34,896 nucleotides of DNA from Candidatus Scybalocola faecigallinarum (GTDB lineage Bacteria; Bacillota; Clostridia; Lachnospirales; Lachnospiraceae): the NCBI GenBank assembly GCA_018711005.1, contig DVIT01000053.1, positions 1-34,896 of the forward strand. The letters are read 5' to 3'. Shown piece after piece: positions 14,146 to 22,225 of this stretch (within the stretch, counting starts at the first letter, position 1; each line of letters begins with the position of its first letter). Both the position numbers and the translations under genes were made by a program. The notes under the pieces are model-generated. The model made no database searches. It had not been told where the DNA came from and was given only the letters and a program-made list of their open reading frames with translations.

Positions 14146-16329
14146 TTACATTTTGATAAAATGGTAACATTCGCCCCGAAAATCCTGTTTTTTCAAAGGC
14201 ATGCTCAGACCTGTGTACATAAGCTCATCGCCGCCGTAAACACATCCGTCCTTTGTGTTTTTATACAGGGCGTCCGGATCCAGGCCCTTTAATTTTAAAA
14301 TCCTTACCGGCGCTGCCGCAGGACTTAAAACCTCAACGAAAAATGCCACAGCCCCATGGCCGTCCTTTGATACGAAGTTCCAGGACACGGTATTGCTTTC
14401 AAAAGGATTTTCATTGCGGTACAGCATGCCAAGCTGGATCGTATTCCGTATGGATTTATAAAATGCGATCTGCTCTTTTATTTCCTCAAGCTCCTGGGAC
14501 GTAAGCTTTTCCAGATCCAGCTCATAGCCCAGGTTACCGCTCATGGCCACATAGCCCCGGGTGCTTAAAGGTGTCACCCGTCCGGTCTGGTGATTAGGGG
14601 TCACGCTTACATGAGCACCCATGGTCACCGGAGGAAATACAAGAGATGTGGAATACTGGATCTTCATGCGGCATATAGCATCCGTATTATCGCTGCACCA
14701 GGTCTGGGGCATGTAGTAAAGCATTCCTGCGTCGAACCGTCCGCCGCCGCTGGAGCAGCTTTCAAAAAGCACCTGGGGAAACATGGCTGTAAGCCTTTCC
14801 ATAATATCATACAGCCCAAGCACATACCGATGGGTGATTTCTCCCTGCTGCTGGGGCGGGAAGTAAGCGCTTCCCACATCCGTCAGGTGCCGGTTCATAT
14901 CCCATTTTACATAATCCACATGGCCTTCTTTAAATACCCTGGCCATGCTTTCCACCACATAGTCGCACACTTCCTTCCGGGAAAGATCCAGCACAAGCTG
15001 TCCCCGTCCCAGGGTACATGGCCGTCCCGGCGTATGCAGGACATAATCCGGATGCTCCCTGTAAAGCTGGCTGTCCGGGGAAATCATTTCCGGCTCCACC
15101 CACAGGCCAAATTCCATGCCCATGGCGTGGATCTTCTCAGACAGCTGCCCAAGTCCGTGGGGAAGCTTTCTCAGGTCCGTGACCCAGTCTCCCAGAGAGC
15201 TGGTGTCACTGTCTCTGTGCCCGAACCATCCGTCATCCAGCACAAACAGCTCGATGCCTGCATCTGCCGCCTTTTTTGCCAGACTTAAAAGCTTTTCCTC
15301 ATTAAAATCAAAGTACGTGGCTTCCCAGTTGTTAATGAGCACCGGCCGGGGCTTTTTGGCAAATGAGCTTCGCACCAGATGGTTTTGATAAAATTCATGA
15401 TAAATATGGGACATTTCCATAAGCCCGTGATCCGAATAGACCATGACCACTTCCGGTGTATAAAAGGTTTCTCCCGGCTTTAAGTACCAGTCCCCATTGA
15501 GAGGATTCATTCCCATTTGGAAACGCACGTTCCGGTAGGGATCCACCTGGGCGCTGGCTACAAAATTGCCGCTGTACACAAAGCTGGCCCCGTACACATC
15601 TCCCTGGTACTCGCCTGCATCCTTCCGCAAAAGGGCCATAAAAGGCGACTGCTGGGGGGAGCTTGTCCCTCTCAGGCTTTCAATGGAAACCATCCCGCTG
15701 GTCAGGGGACGGCGATCCATGTTCCGCTCATTGTTGTGAGCCCCATATAAGGTCAGCACATGAAAATCATCTTCCCGGAAATCCACAGACATGCTCAGCA
15801 TTTTCGTCAGCGTCAAAGGCTCCCCGGAAGCATTTTCAAAGACAACGCTTCGCGTGATCACATCCGCCTCGTAGAAAACACTGTAGGCCAGCCGCACCTT
15901 CAGCCCGGCTGCCGGGTCTTTCATATGGATATAAAGTGTCTGCACCTGATCGTCCCTGCCAAAGGAGGCGGGAAGTCCCGGAAGTCCTTCCTTCCCGTCA
16001 ACGATCTCATATCCCGCATATTCCAGATTGCTGATGCGGCTGCCGTTTTCCTGGCGGATGCCATAGGCGCAGCTTCTGAAATCGCCATTGCCTGTCTGGG
16101 GATATTCCTGAGGCAGGGTATCCAGTGAAAATGTCCGGTCCGTATCATCGGGATTTGGAGCAAAGCCCCGGTCCTTCCATACAATGGAACGGCTCCCGTG
16201 ATATTCCCGGATACGCTTTCCCCAGTACAAATGTGTCAAATACTTTTCCCGCACAATACCCGTCACATAGCTGGTATTTTTAGAGAAAATATGGAATATT
16301 TTTTGTTGTTCATCATATTTAACCGCCAT
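14146..16329 (-). CDS. aga: GH36 alpha-galactosidase
   Basis: 727 aa, standard length for subfamily I. It releases terminal alpha-1,6-galactose from melibiose, raffinose and related sugars with retention of configuration. The N-terminal beta-sandwich (1-325) precedes a TIM barrel with LFVLDDGWFG (361-370), the nucleophile in YVKWDMNRH (Asp477) and the acid/base in WCSDNTDA (Asp547). SCSSGGGRFD (524-533) is also conserved. There is no signal peptide, so it is cytoplasmic. It is the first gene of the operon with the PTS gene and faces the AraC regulator. The start at ATG 16329 has a GGAG-like site. It is intact. Confidence 0.96.
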   Translation of the reverse strand: MAVKYDEQQKIFHIFSKNTSYVTGIVREKYLTHLYWGKRIREYHGSRSIVWKDRGFAPNPDDTDRTFSLDTLPQEYPQTGNGDFRSCAYGIRQENGSRISNLEYAGYEIVDGKEGLPGLPASFGRDDQVQTLYIHMKDPAAGLKVRLAYSVFYEADVITRSVVFENASGEPLTLTKMLSMSVDFREDDFHVLTLYGAHNNERNMDRRPLTSGMVSIESLRGTSSPQQSPFMALLRKDAGEYQGDVYGASFVYSGNFVASAQVDPYRNVRFQMGMNPLNGDWYLKPGETFYTPEVVMVYSDHGLMEMSHIYHEFYQNHLVRSSFAKKPRPVLINNWEATYFDFNEEKLLSLAKKAADAGIELFVLDDGWFGHRDSDTSSLGDWVTDLRKLPHGLGQLSEKIHAMGMEFGLWVEPEMISPDSQLYREHPDYVLHTPGRPCTLGRGQLVLDLSRKEVCDYVVESMARVFKEGHVDYVKWDMNRHLTDVGSAYFPPQQQGEITHRYVLGLYDIMERLTAMFPQVLFESCSSGGGRFDAGMLYYMPQTWCSDNTDAICRMKIQYSTSLVFPPVTMGAHVSVTPNHQTGRVTPLSTRGYVAMSGNLGYELDLEKLTSQELEEIKEQIAFYKSIRNTIQLGMLYRNENPFESNTVSWNFVSKDGHGAVAFFVEVLSPAAAPVRILKLKGLDPDALYKNTKDGCVYGGDELMYTGLSMPLKKQDFRGECYHFIKM

Positions 16330-16365
16330 TTTCCTGCTCCTGTTCCTTTTGTTCTTGTAATTCTA

Positions 16366-16395
16366 ATTATAATCCTATATACTAAGTTTAGTATA
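16366..16395 (-). promoter_or_regulatory. aga promoter with overlapping palindrome
   Basis: A perfect -10 (TATAAT, 16366-16371 minus) has no good -35 at 17 nt (ATACTA). That place is occupied by an exact 18-bp palindrome TATACTAA-GT-TTAGTATA (16378-16395). A weak -35 with a dyad over it fits activator-dependent control, probably by the adjacent AraC protein (inference). Confidence 0.5.
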
Positions 16396-16432
16396 GACAA
16401 ATGTTGTTTTATCATATGTTTTTGTTGTCACA

Positions 16433-16495
16433 GCGTTACTATTCACGTAAGCGCGACGAGTGCGCATGGGGTGGGGTGGCTGTGAATAGTAACGC
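16433..16495. repeat. Palindromic MITE-like repeat, short copy
   Basis: 14-bp terminal inverted repeats GCGTTACTATTCAC / GTGAATAGTAACGC flank a ~35-nt core. The core (GTAAGCGCGACGAGTGCGCA, then GGGTGGGGTGGCT) recurs in the 140-nt copy at 22068-22207, so this is an internally deleted version. It lies 18 nt before the AraC gene start, within its leader. Confidence 0.8.
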
Positions 16496-16513
16496 CACAG
16501 GGGGGAGTCATTA

Positions 16514-17356
16514 ATGGAGGATTATATTTTTTCCAACGAATATTCAAAAAATCTGGACGCCATGATCTATACCTGCGGCTATGAAACCTGCGCCCCGGGA
16601 CACAGCTACGGCCCGGCCGTGCGCAGCGGTTATCTGATCCATTACATTATTTCCGGAAAAGGAATTTATAAAACCGACGGCCACATTTTCCGCCTGAGAG
16701 AAGGCGACGCATTTTTAATCCGTCCGGATTCCCTGATTTATTATGAGGCGGACCAGAACCATCCCTGGACATATACATGGATGGGCTTTCAGGGCCTGAA
16801 AATGAAGGAATATTTTTCCCGGACAAGCCTTTTAGATACGCCTGTTTTTCACTATGAAAAGGATGACCGTGTACGCCTGTGCCATGATAAAATGTTTGAG
16901 GCCTATCATCTGAAAACCAATCGTGATCTGATGATGAACAGTATTTTATATGAATATCTTTATCTTTTGGCCAGCAAGTTTCCGAGAAATGCAGTTTCGC
17001 CCAGGGAAAAGCATATATCCTATGTGGAAGACGCCCTGCGCTATATTGAAAATAATTTTGACCACAATATTTCCATCCGGGATCTGGCTGATTATCTCCA
17101 TATTGAACGCTCTTATTTGTACCGCCTTTTTAAAAACTTTACCGGCGTTTCCCTTCAGGAGTATCTCCTGGATTACCGTATGCGCCAGGCGTGCAGCCTG
17201 CTGACAGAAACCGATTTATCTGTCGGAGATATTTCCAGGTCTGTAGGCTATGGGGATGCCCTTTACTTTTCAAGGATCTTCCGCCAGAAAAAAGGCATGA
17301 CGCCGACCCAGTTCAGGAAAGCCCGGGCCCATTCTATCATTGACATTACCGGGTAA
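16514..17356 (+). CDS. AraC family transcriptional regulator
   Basis: 280 aa. The N-terminal cupin-like sensor domain (about 20-110) has the GHSYGPAVRSGYLIHYIISG region and the LREGDAFLIRPD beta-turn typical of MsmR/RafR-type sugar regulators. The C-terminal double HTH spans ~175-275 (ISIRDLADYLHIERSYLYRLF and the second VGYGDALYFSRIFRQKKGMTP). It is divergent from the alpha-galactosidase/PTS operon across a ~180-nt region with a palindrome, so it is probably its activator. GGGGGGAG precedes ATG 16514. The short MITE-like repeat lies in its leader and could alter expression. Confidence 0.92.
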   Translation: MEDYIFSNEYSKNLDAMIYTCGYETCAPGHSYGPAVRSGYLIHYIISGKGIYKTDGHIFRLREGDAFLIRPDSLIYYEADQNHPWTYTWMGFQGLKMKEYFSRTSLLDTPVFHYEKDDRVRLCHDKMFEAYHLKTNRDLMMNSILYEYLYLLASKFPRNAVSPREKHISYVEDALRYIENNFDHNISIRDLADYLHIERSYLYRLFKNFTGVSLQEYLLDYRMRQACSLLTETDLSVGDISRSVGYGDALYFSRIFRQKKGMTPTQFRKARAHSIIDITG

Positions 17357-17450
17357 TTACTGATAAGATGTAACCGTCACCAAAACCGGTGACGCAAAAG
17401 AGCAGCAGCAATGCTTCTCTGCCAAAGAAAAAGCGAAGAAAGGAAAGACC

Positions 17451-19181
17451 ATGAACGTTTTAAAGAAATTCATACGTTACTACAAGCCTTATAAGGCTGT
17501 GTTTTTTATTGACCTGTTTTGCGCCACCATTATAAGCGTTGTGGATCTGATCTATCCCCAGCTCCTGCGCACTGCGACCAACTCTTTATTTACTCAAAGC
17601 AAGGATGTGATCATGGGCGCCCTGATCCCCCTGGCCATCGGGCTTTTGATCATGTATATCATCCAGAGCCTGTGCAAATATTATGTGAGCTACCAGGGCC
17701 ATATGATGGGCGCCAACATGGAACGGGATATGCGCCAGCAGCTTTTTGACCATTATGAAAAGCTTTCCTTTTCCTACTACGACCAGAACAATTCCGGCCA
17801 GATGATGAGCAAGCTGGTGTCCGACCTGTTTGACATTGCCGAATTTGCCCACCACGGCCCGGAAAACCTGTTTATTTCCGTGATCAAGATCGTCGGCTCC
17901 TTTATTTTCCTGTTCCTGATCAACTGGCGGCTGGCTATCCCTCTGGTGATACTGGTCATATTAATGTTTATTTTTTCCATCAGCCAGAATAAGCGTATGC
18001 AGGAAACCTTTATGGATAACCGGCGCAAGATTGGCGAAGTCAACTCAAGCCTCCAGGACACCCTTGCAGGTATCCGTGTAGTCCAGTCCTTTGCCAACGA
18101 GGACATTGAGCGCAAAAAGTTTACAAAGAGCAACCACGGTTTCCTTATGTCCAAGGACGCCAACTATAAGTGCATGGGAAATTTCATGGGCTTTAACCTG
18201 TTTTTCCAGGGCATGATGTATCTGGTCACATTAGTATTCGGCGGCTATCTTATCGCCCAGGGACAGATGGAGGTCACTGACCTGGCTATGTATGCCTTAT
18301 ACATCGGCATTTTTATCAGTCCTATCCAGATTCTTGTAGAACTGACGGAAATGATCCAAAAGGGCCTTTCCGGCTTCCGGCGCTTTTTAGCGGTTATGGA
18401 AACCGATCCGGATATTGAGGACGCCCCGGATGCAAAGCCTTTGGAAAATGTCAAAGGGGAAGTGGCCTACGACCACGTGTCCTTCCACTACTCGGATGAC
18501 GATACCCTGGTGCTTTCCGATGTATCCTTTAAGATCCCTGCAGGAGAATCCATCGCCCTTGTAGGGCCTTCCGGTTCAGGAAAAACAACCATCTGCAACC
18601 TGCTGCCCCGTTTTTATGATATTACCGGCGGCAAGGTGACTATTGACGGAAAAGATGTACGAAAGCTTACTTTAAAATCCCTGCGCAGCCAGATCGGTAT
18701 TGTCCAGCAGGATGTTTACCTGTTTTGCGGCACCGTAAAGGAAAATATTTCCTACGGAAAGCCGGAGGCCACTATGGATGAAATCATTGATGCAGCCAAG
18801 AAGGCCAATATCCACGAATTTATCATGTCTTTGCCGGACGGCTATGACACCTTTGTAGGGGAACGGGGAACACGCCTTTCCGGCGGACAAAAGCAGCGGA
18901 TCTCCATTGCCCGGGTATTTCTTAAAAATCCGCCGATCCTGATCCTGGATGAGGCGACCAGCGCCCTGGATAATGAAAGCGAGCGCTGGATCCAAAAGAG
19001 CCTTGAAGAACTGGCAAAGAACCGTACAACCATTACTATTGCCCACCGGCTTTCTACGATCCGCAATGCCGACGAGATCCTTGTAGTTTCTGACAACAAG
19101 ATCGCCGAGCGGGGCAGCCACGATGAGCTTATGGCTCTTGGCGGCATTTATGCCCACTATTATGAAATGCAGTTTAAGTAA
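17451..19181 (+). CDS. ABC half-transporter, ABCB/MsbA-type exporter
   Basis: 576 aa: an exporter-type membrane domain (~10-310, six helices) fused to an ATPase. Walker A is GPSGSGKTT (372-380), the Q-loop lies in GIVQQDVYLF (416-425), the ABC signature is LSGGQKQR (476-483), Walker B is ILILDEATSALD (496-507) and the switch His is in AHRLSTIRNAD. One polypeptide carries one half, so it works as a homodimer or with another half; no partner is adjacent. Substrate is unknown. It starts 94 nt after the AraC gene, with GAAAGGA before ATG 17451. The intergenic region has a small CGTCACC/GGTGACG hairpin but no T run, so co-transcription with the regulator is possible. Confidence 0.92.
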   Translation: MNVLKKFIRYYKPYKAVFFIDLFCATIISVVDLIYPQLLRTATNSLFTQSKDVIMGALIPLAIGLLIMYIIQSLCKYYVSYQGHMMGANMERDMRQQLFDHYEKLSFSYYDQNNSGQMMSKLVSDLFDIAEFAHHGPENLFISVIKIVGSFIFLFLINWRLAIPLVILVILMFIFSISQNKRMQETFMDNRRKIGEVNSSLQDTLAGIRVVQSFANEDIERKKFTKSNHGFLMSKDANYKCMGNFMGFNLFFQGMMYLVTLVFGGYLIAQGQMEVTDLAMYALYIGIFISPIQILVELTEMIQKGLSGFRRFLAVMETDPDIEDAPDAKPLENVKGEVAYDHVSFHYSDDDTLVLSDVSFKIPAGESIALVGPSGSGKTTICNLLPRFYDITGGKVTIDGKDVRKLTLKSLRSQIGIVQQDVYLFCGTVKENISYGKPEATMDEIIDAAKKANIHEFIMSLPDGYDTFVGERGTRLSGGQKQRISIARVFLKNPPILILDEATSALDNESERWIQKSLEELAKNRTTITIAHRLSTIRNADEILVVSDNKIAERGSHDELMALGGIYAHYYEMQFK

Positions 19182-19192
19182 TCCAAAACATT

Positions 19193-19255
19193 AAAAAAGC
19201 CCTTCGGCCCAGAGCGGAAATTCCTTTCCCGCCCCGGCCGGAGGGTATTTTTATC
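19193..19255. terminator. Bidirectional terminator between ABC gene and HAD gene
   Basis: CCCTTCGGCC and GGCCGGAGGG (19200-19245) pair with an inner GCGGAAA/TTTCCCGC stem. It is followed by TATTTTT on plus and by T6 on minus. The flanking genes converge. Confidence 0.8.
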
Positions 19256-19269
19256 CGATGGGAGATTTT

Positions 19270-20091
19270 TTATCCGATCATCCCAGCCATTTTAAAGGCT
19301 TTATACAAGCCGTCATTTTCCAAAGTGTCGGTCACTGCATCGGCAGCAGCCTTTACGCCTTCTGTACCATTGCCCATAGCAATGCCAAGACCTGCCATGG
19401 CGATCATTTCAATATCATTATTACTATCTCCCACAGCAACTACATCTTCTGTGGAATGTCCGGAAAGCTTTAAAATGCTTTTGATTCCCTCGGCCTTATT
19501 CACCGTAACAGGTGAAAGCTCCCCGCCCCATTTTCTCGGATTAGGGAAGGACAACGGCACAATATACAGCTGGTCTCCCCAAAGAGCCTTTACCTGCTCA
19601 TTGGAAAAATCATCGCTGAAATATAATATTTTTTCCATTTTCTCCAGATCCTCTGCACGGGCAGCGGTTTCCGGAGGTTCAGCCAATGCCGCAGCGCCCT
19701 CGCCAAGCATACGCTGAAGATCTTCACCAAGACGGATAAAGCTGTCGGTCTGAGATTCTAAAATACAAGTTTTATCATGGCTTTGAAATTGAAGGATACA
19801 TCCGTTTTTTATCAGTGTTTCCGTCATTTCCAAAAATAACGCTTTGGGGAAATATTCATGGCAGATACTCTTTCCTTCATACACAACATAGCTTCCCGTA
19901 CCGGAAATAATGCCATCAAAACCAATATCAATAATACGCTTTTCAATCTGATCCAACGCTCTGCCGGAGCTGATGCACACCTGGTGTCCCCGTCTCCGTG
20001 CTTCATGGATCGCTTCAATGGCGCTGTCCGGGATCGTACCGTCAAAGGCCCGGATCGTACCGTCAATATCTAAAAATGCAATCTTGCCCAT
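19270..20091 (-). CDS. Cof-type HAD-IIB family hydrolase
   Basis: 273 aa, full length. Haloacid dehalogenase phosphatase with a C2B cap. Motif I is FLDIDGT with nucleophile Asp8 and acid/base Asp10, motif II is CISSGRALDQ, motif III includes the Lys of VNKAEGIKSIL, and motif IV is VGDSNNDIEM. These enzymes hydrolyse sugar phosphates, nucleotides or flavin phosphates; the substrate cannot be told. The start ATG 20091 has GGAGG. An extended -10 (TGTTATAAA) lies at 20179-20187 upstream on the same strand. It converges with the ABC gene at a shared terminator and follows a patch of broken genes. Confidence 0.92.
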   Translation of the reverse strand: MGKIAFLDIDGTIRAFDGTIPDSAIEAIHEARRRGHQVCISSGRALDQIEKRIIDIGFDGIISGTGSYVVYEGKSICHEYFPKALFLEMTETLIKNGCILQFQSHDKTCILESQTDSFIRLGEDLQRMLGEGAAALAEPPETAARAEDLEKMEKILYFSDDFSNEQVKALWGDQLYIVPLSFPNPRKWGGELSPVTVNKAEGIKSILKLSGHSTEDVVAVGDSNNDIEMIAMAGLGIAMGNGTEGVKAAADAVTDTLENDGLYKAFKMAGMIG

Positions 20092-20211
20092 GGCAACTTT
20101 CCTCCTTTTTGGCCTGTCCTTTCAGGCCATACAGGTATCCCCTGGCCTTTTTCGCCGTAAGGATCCCAGCACCAGTATTTTATAACATTTTCAAAGAAGA
20201 TACAAGTGGAT

Positions 20212-20509
20212 TTACCGAAGCTGGTATCTGTAAACACGAAACTCCGCGATGGCAATGGTGTCATCATAACGGAGGGATAACGAAACTTCCCGGTCCCCTT
20301 CAATATGATAAATGTCTCCCACGCCTAATGCCCTATCCTCCGGCGCTTCGTACTTTGCCAGAAAAACTTCAAAATCCGGGCAGCTTTCCAAAAAAGTAGT
20401 GCTGTTATACCGGATCGGTTCCCCGTAAGACTCAGAAATGTCCGGCTGGCAGGCCCAAAAGGCTGCCGGCGGTAATCCCAAGAGCCAATAAATACAGATT
20501 TTTCTTCAT
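20212..20509 (-). pseudogene. Small lipoprotein gene with a one-base frameshift
   Basis: ATG 20509 (AAGGA upstream) opens MKKNLYLLALGITAGSLL, a textbook lipoprotein signal, but then runs into a stop after 25 codons. Another frame continues as ACQPDISESYGEP to the end at 20212. Deleting one G from the GGG at 20454-20456 (minus strand) joins them into a 98-aa protein with a perfect lipobox SLLAC. So this is a frameshift, or a sequencing error, in an otherwise plausible lipoprotein. The rest has a charged, beta-rich sequence with no family I recognise. It lies just downstream of the truncated sensor kinase. Confidence 0.6.
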
Positions 20510-20551
20510 CTTTACGTCCTTCTTCCAGAAAATCCCATTTTTCATCCAGGG

Positions 20552-21175
20552 TCATTCCTTATAAAATAAAGTCACTGCCACATAAAATTCCCGGCCGCTG
20601 CTTTGGATTTCCAGCAATCCGTCATAAGCGTCCACATACTTTTGGGCGGCTTCAACCTCTCCGGATCGTATATACCCGTCCAGGATAATATAATGCTGGC
20701 GCACATCGTGAAACTGCCTGCGCTTTTCCCGGTACATTTCATGAAGGGCCCCGTACTGGCTGGACAATGTATGATAATTCATTTCCACCAGACGCTCCCG
20801 TTTCCGTATATCCCCGTAAAAGCTTAAAAGAACGCTCAGGAGCCCAAAGACAAGGAGGAGCCCGTAAGTCCTGCTGCTCCCTGCCATTCCCCGCTTCCAG
20901 GTCAGGCACACTAAAAAGATCAGGACAGCCGCCACAGCAATATAAAGAATCCCATGCATCCGGCTCCATGAAAAGGCATCGGAATATATATGCATATTAT
21001 AAAAACGGATCCTCAGGCCTGCATAATAGCTGGCCGCACATAAGATACAATACTCCAGGATCAGCACATTGACCCAGTAAATAAAATTCTGCACCGCCAT
21101 GTGCCACAAAGGCCCCTTAAAAAACACCATCAGCAGCACACCCATGTAAATCCCTGTGATCACCATTTCTTCCAC
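20552..21175 (-). pseudogene. GHKL-type sensor histidine kinase, truncated at both ends
   Basis: Several membrane helices (GIYMGVLLMVFF and LLLVFGLLSVLLSFYGD among them) are followed by a coiled segment and an H-box-like REKRRQFHDVRQHYIIL (about 152-168), as in AgrC/NatK-like kinases. The frame ends at 20552 about 45 residues later. The HATPase domain (N-box, DxGxG, GxG) is absent, so it cannot phosphorylate. At the 5' side the frame extends about 19 codons upstream of base 21175 without a start and meets the response-regulator gene, so the N-terminus is also missing. It is a remnant. Confidence 0.75.
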
Positions 21176-21464
21176 AGAGAATTTGGCCGCAGACAGATGC
21201 CACAGTCGAAAGGCCGCCGTTCCCGGAATGTTCCGTCTGCCGGATCTGGTGGGCCAGCTCCATGCCGCTGATCCCCGGCATTTCTATATCAATACAGTAA
21301 ATATCAAATCCGGCGCCCTTTTCCATATCCCACACCATCTCTGTGGGCCGCTGGTAAGCCTGAACCCGGCACTCAAGAGCTTTGGCTTCAAAATATTGCT
21401 GTATGATTTCTTTGATCATTGTGCAAGCCTTCGCCTCATCATCTGCCACAGCAATACGATACAT
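21117..21464 (-). pseudogene. LytTR-type response regulator, receiver domain fragment
   Basis: ATG 21464 starts MYRIAVADDEAKACTMI, with the acidic pair of a receiver domain; the phospho-Asp is in FDIYCIDIEMPGISGMEL. After QIRQTEHSG (~residue 77) the sequence departs from receiver similarity into the start of the kinase gene in another frame and stops at 21117. The conserved Thr/Lys region and the LytTR DNA-binding domain are missing. The family identity is inferred from the GHKL kinase beside it. One deletion would explain the loss of both this C-terminus and the kinase N-terminus. Confidence 0.7.
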
Positions 21465-21559
21465 ACGATCCCCCCCATTTCTTAGCTTTTCCTGCCGCTC
21501 CCGGCATAGCTTTATTGTAACAGAAATGGTCTCACATTGGGGCTGTTGGGCCTTATTTG

Positions 21560-21913
21560 TCAAATTTTGACCTTAAAGCATAAGGGGCTGCTCAACATCT
21601 TCAATATCCAGCCTTTCATAATCGATCCGCCCTGTAATCCAGTATAAATATAACGGGCAATGGCATCCCACGCCTCAGAGCAGTGGGGCATTTTCGGGCC
21701 GCCTGCAACAGTGTCAGGGTCAGCATTGGTTTTAACCAATGTCCCCAGCCCCATGTGCCAAAAATCATCCCGGTCCCCGTCACGCTCAAAGATAAATTCA
21801 TCTCCCACGTTGTAACATGGACATGCTCCTGCTCTCGGATCGGCGCAATACTCCTGCTGCAATTCCGGGTACAGCTTCTTGTCAATGACTGTAACTTTTA
21901 CTTTATATTTCAT
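21560..21913 (-). CDS. TIGR04076-like small protein
   Basis: 117 aa from ATG 21913 (GGGAGA upstream). The conserved parts are the MKYKVKVTVIDKKLYPELQ start, the Cys motif GACPCYNVGDEFIFE (~31-45) and a later CSEAWDAIARYIYTGLQGG, as in TIGR04076 proteins, which bind no known ligand and have no assigned role. The C-terminus (MLSSPLCFKVKI) is shorter and more diverged than I expect, perhaps early decay. It lies between the decayed two-component genes and the frameshifted Crp gene, transcribed toward the former. Confidence 0.55.
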   Translation of the reverse strand: MKYKVKVTVIDKKLYPELQQEYCADPRAGACPCYNVGDEFIFERDGDRDDFWHMGLGTLVKTNADPDTVAGGPKMPHCSEAWDAIARYIYTGLQGGSIMKGWILKMLSSPLCFKVKI

Positions 21914-22034
21914 ACTTATTTCTCCCTTCTGATAGCAGGACACCTCTGCTATCTATCATACATTTTTACAGTGCAGGCATGGCTTTTTCCACACCCGTTT
22001 TCCGCGTCGGCCCATAGAAAAAACGAAAGGCTTA

Positions 22035-22043
22035 TGCTATAAT
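22035..22043 (+). promoter_or_regulatory. Extended -10 promoter of the Crp/Fnr gene
   Basis: TGCTATAAT is an extended -10 with no good -35. The downstream Crp/Fnr gene starts at 22226; the 140-nt repeat copy (22068-22207) lies between. Confidence 0.5.
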
Positions 22044-22067
22044 TTTTTTGTGTTTTGTTGAAAGAGA

Positions 22068-22207
22068 GTTACTATTCACAGCCGTTTCATACTTGGCAGC
22101 AGACACGCTGTGCTTGCACATAAGCAGTCTTAGCCCCGTAAGGGGCGGGACTGAAGCGCGTAAGCGCGACGAGTGCGCATGCGGGTGGGGTGGCTGTGAA
22201 TAGTAAC
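22068..22207. repeat. Palindromic MITE-like repeat, long copy (140 bp)
   Basis: It is bounded by GTTACTATTCACAGCC and GGCTGTGAATAGTAAC, a 16-bp terminal inverted repeat. The right half shares AAGCGCGACGAGTGCGCATG and the GGGTGGGGTGGCT that follows with the short copy at 16433-16495. The left half, which contains CCCCGTAAGGGG, is missing there. No gene is inside. No target-site duplication is obvious. Confidence 0.85.
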
Positions 22208-22225
22208 GAAAAAGAGGTGATTCCC

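Noticed and set aside
14590-15288. 232-codon plus-strand frame inside aga
   Set aside because: It is antisense to the conserved catalytic region of the alpha-galactosidase and has no start signal.
17375-17394. CGTCACC/GGTGACG hairpin as terminator between AraC and ABC genes
   Set aside because: No T run follows on either strand.
20325-20555. 76-codon minus frame overlapping the kinase stop (ATGA)
   Set aside because: The first ~19 residues could be a coupled gene start, but the rest is the lipoprotein gene read in another frame; too weak to call a gene.
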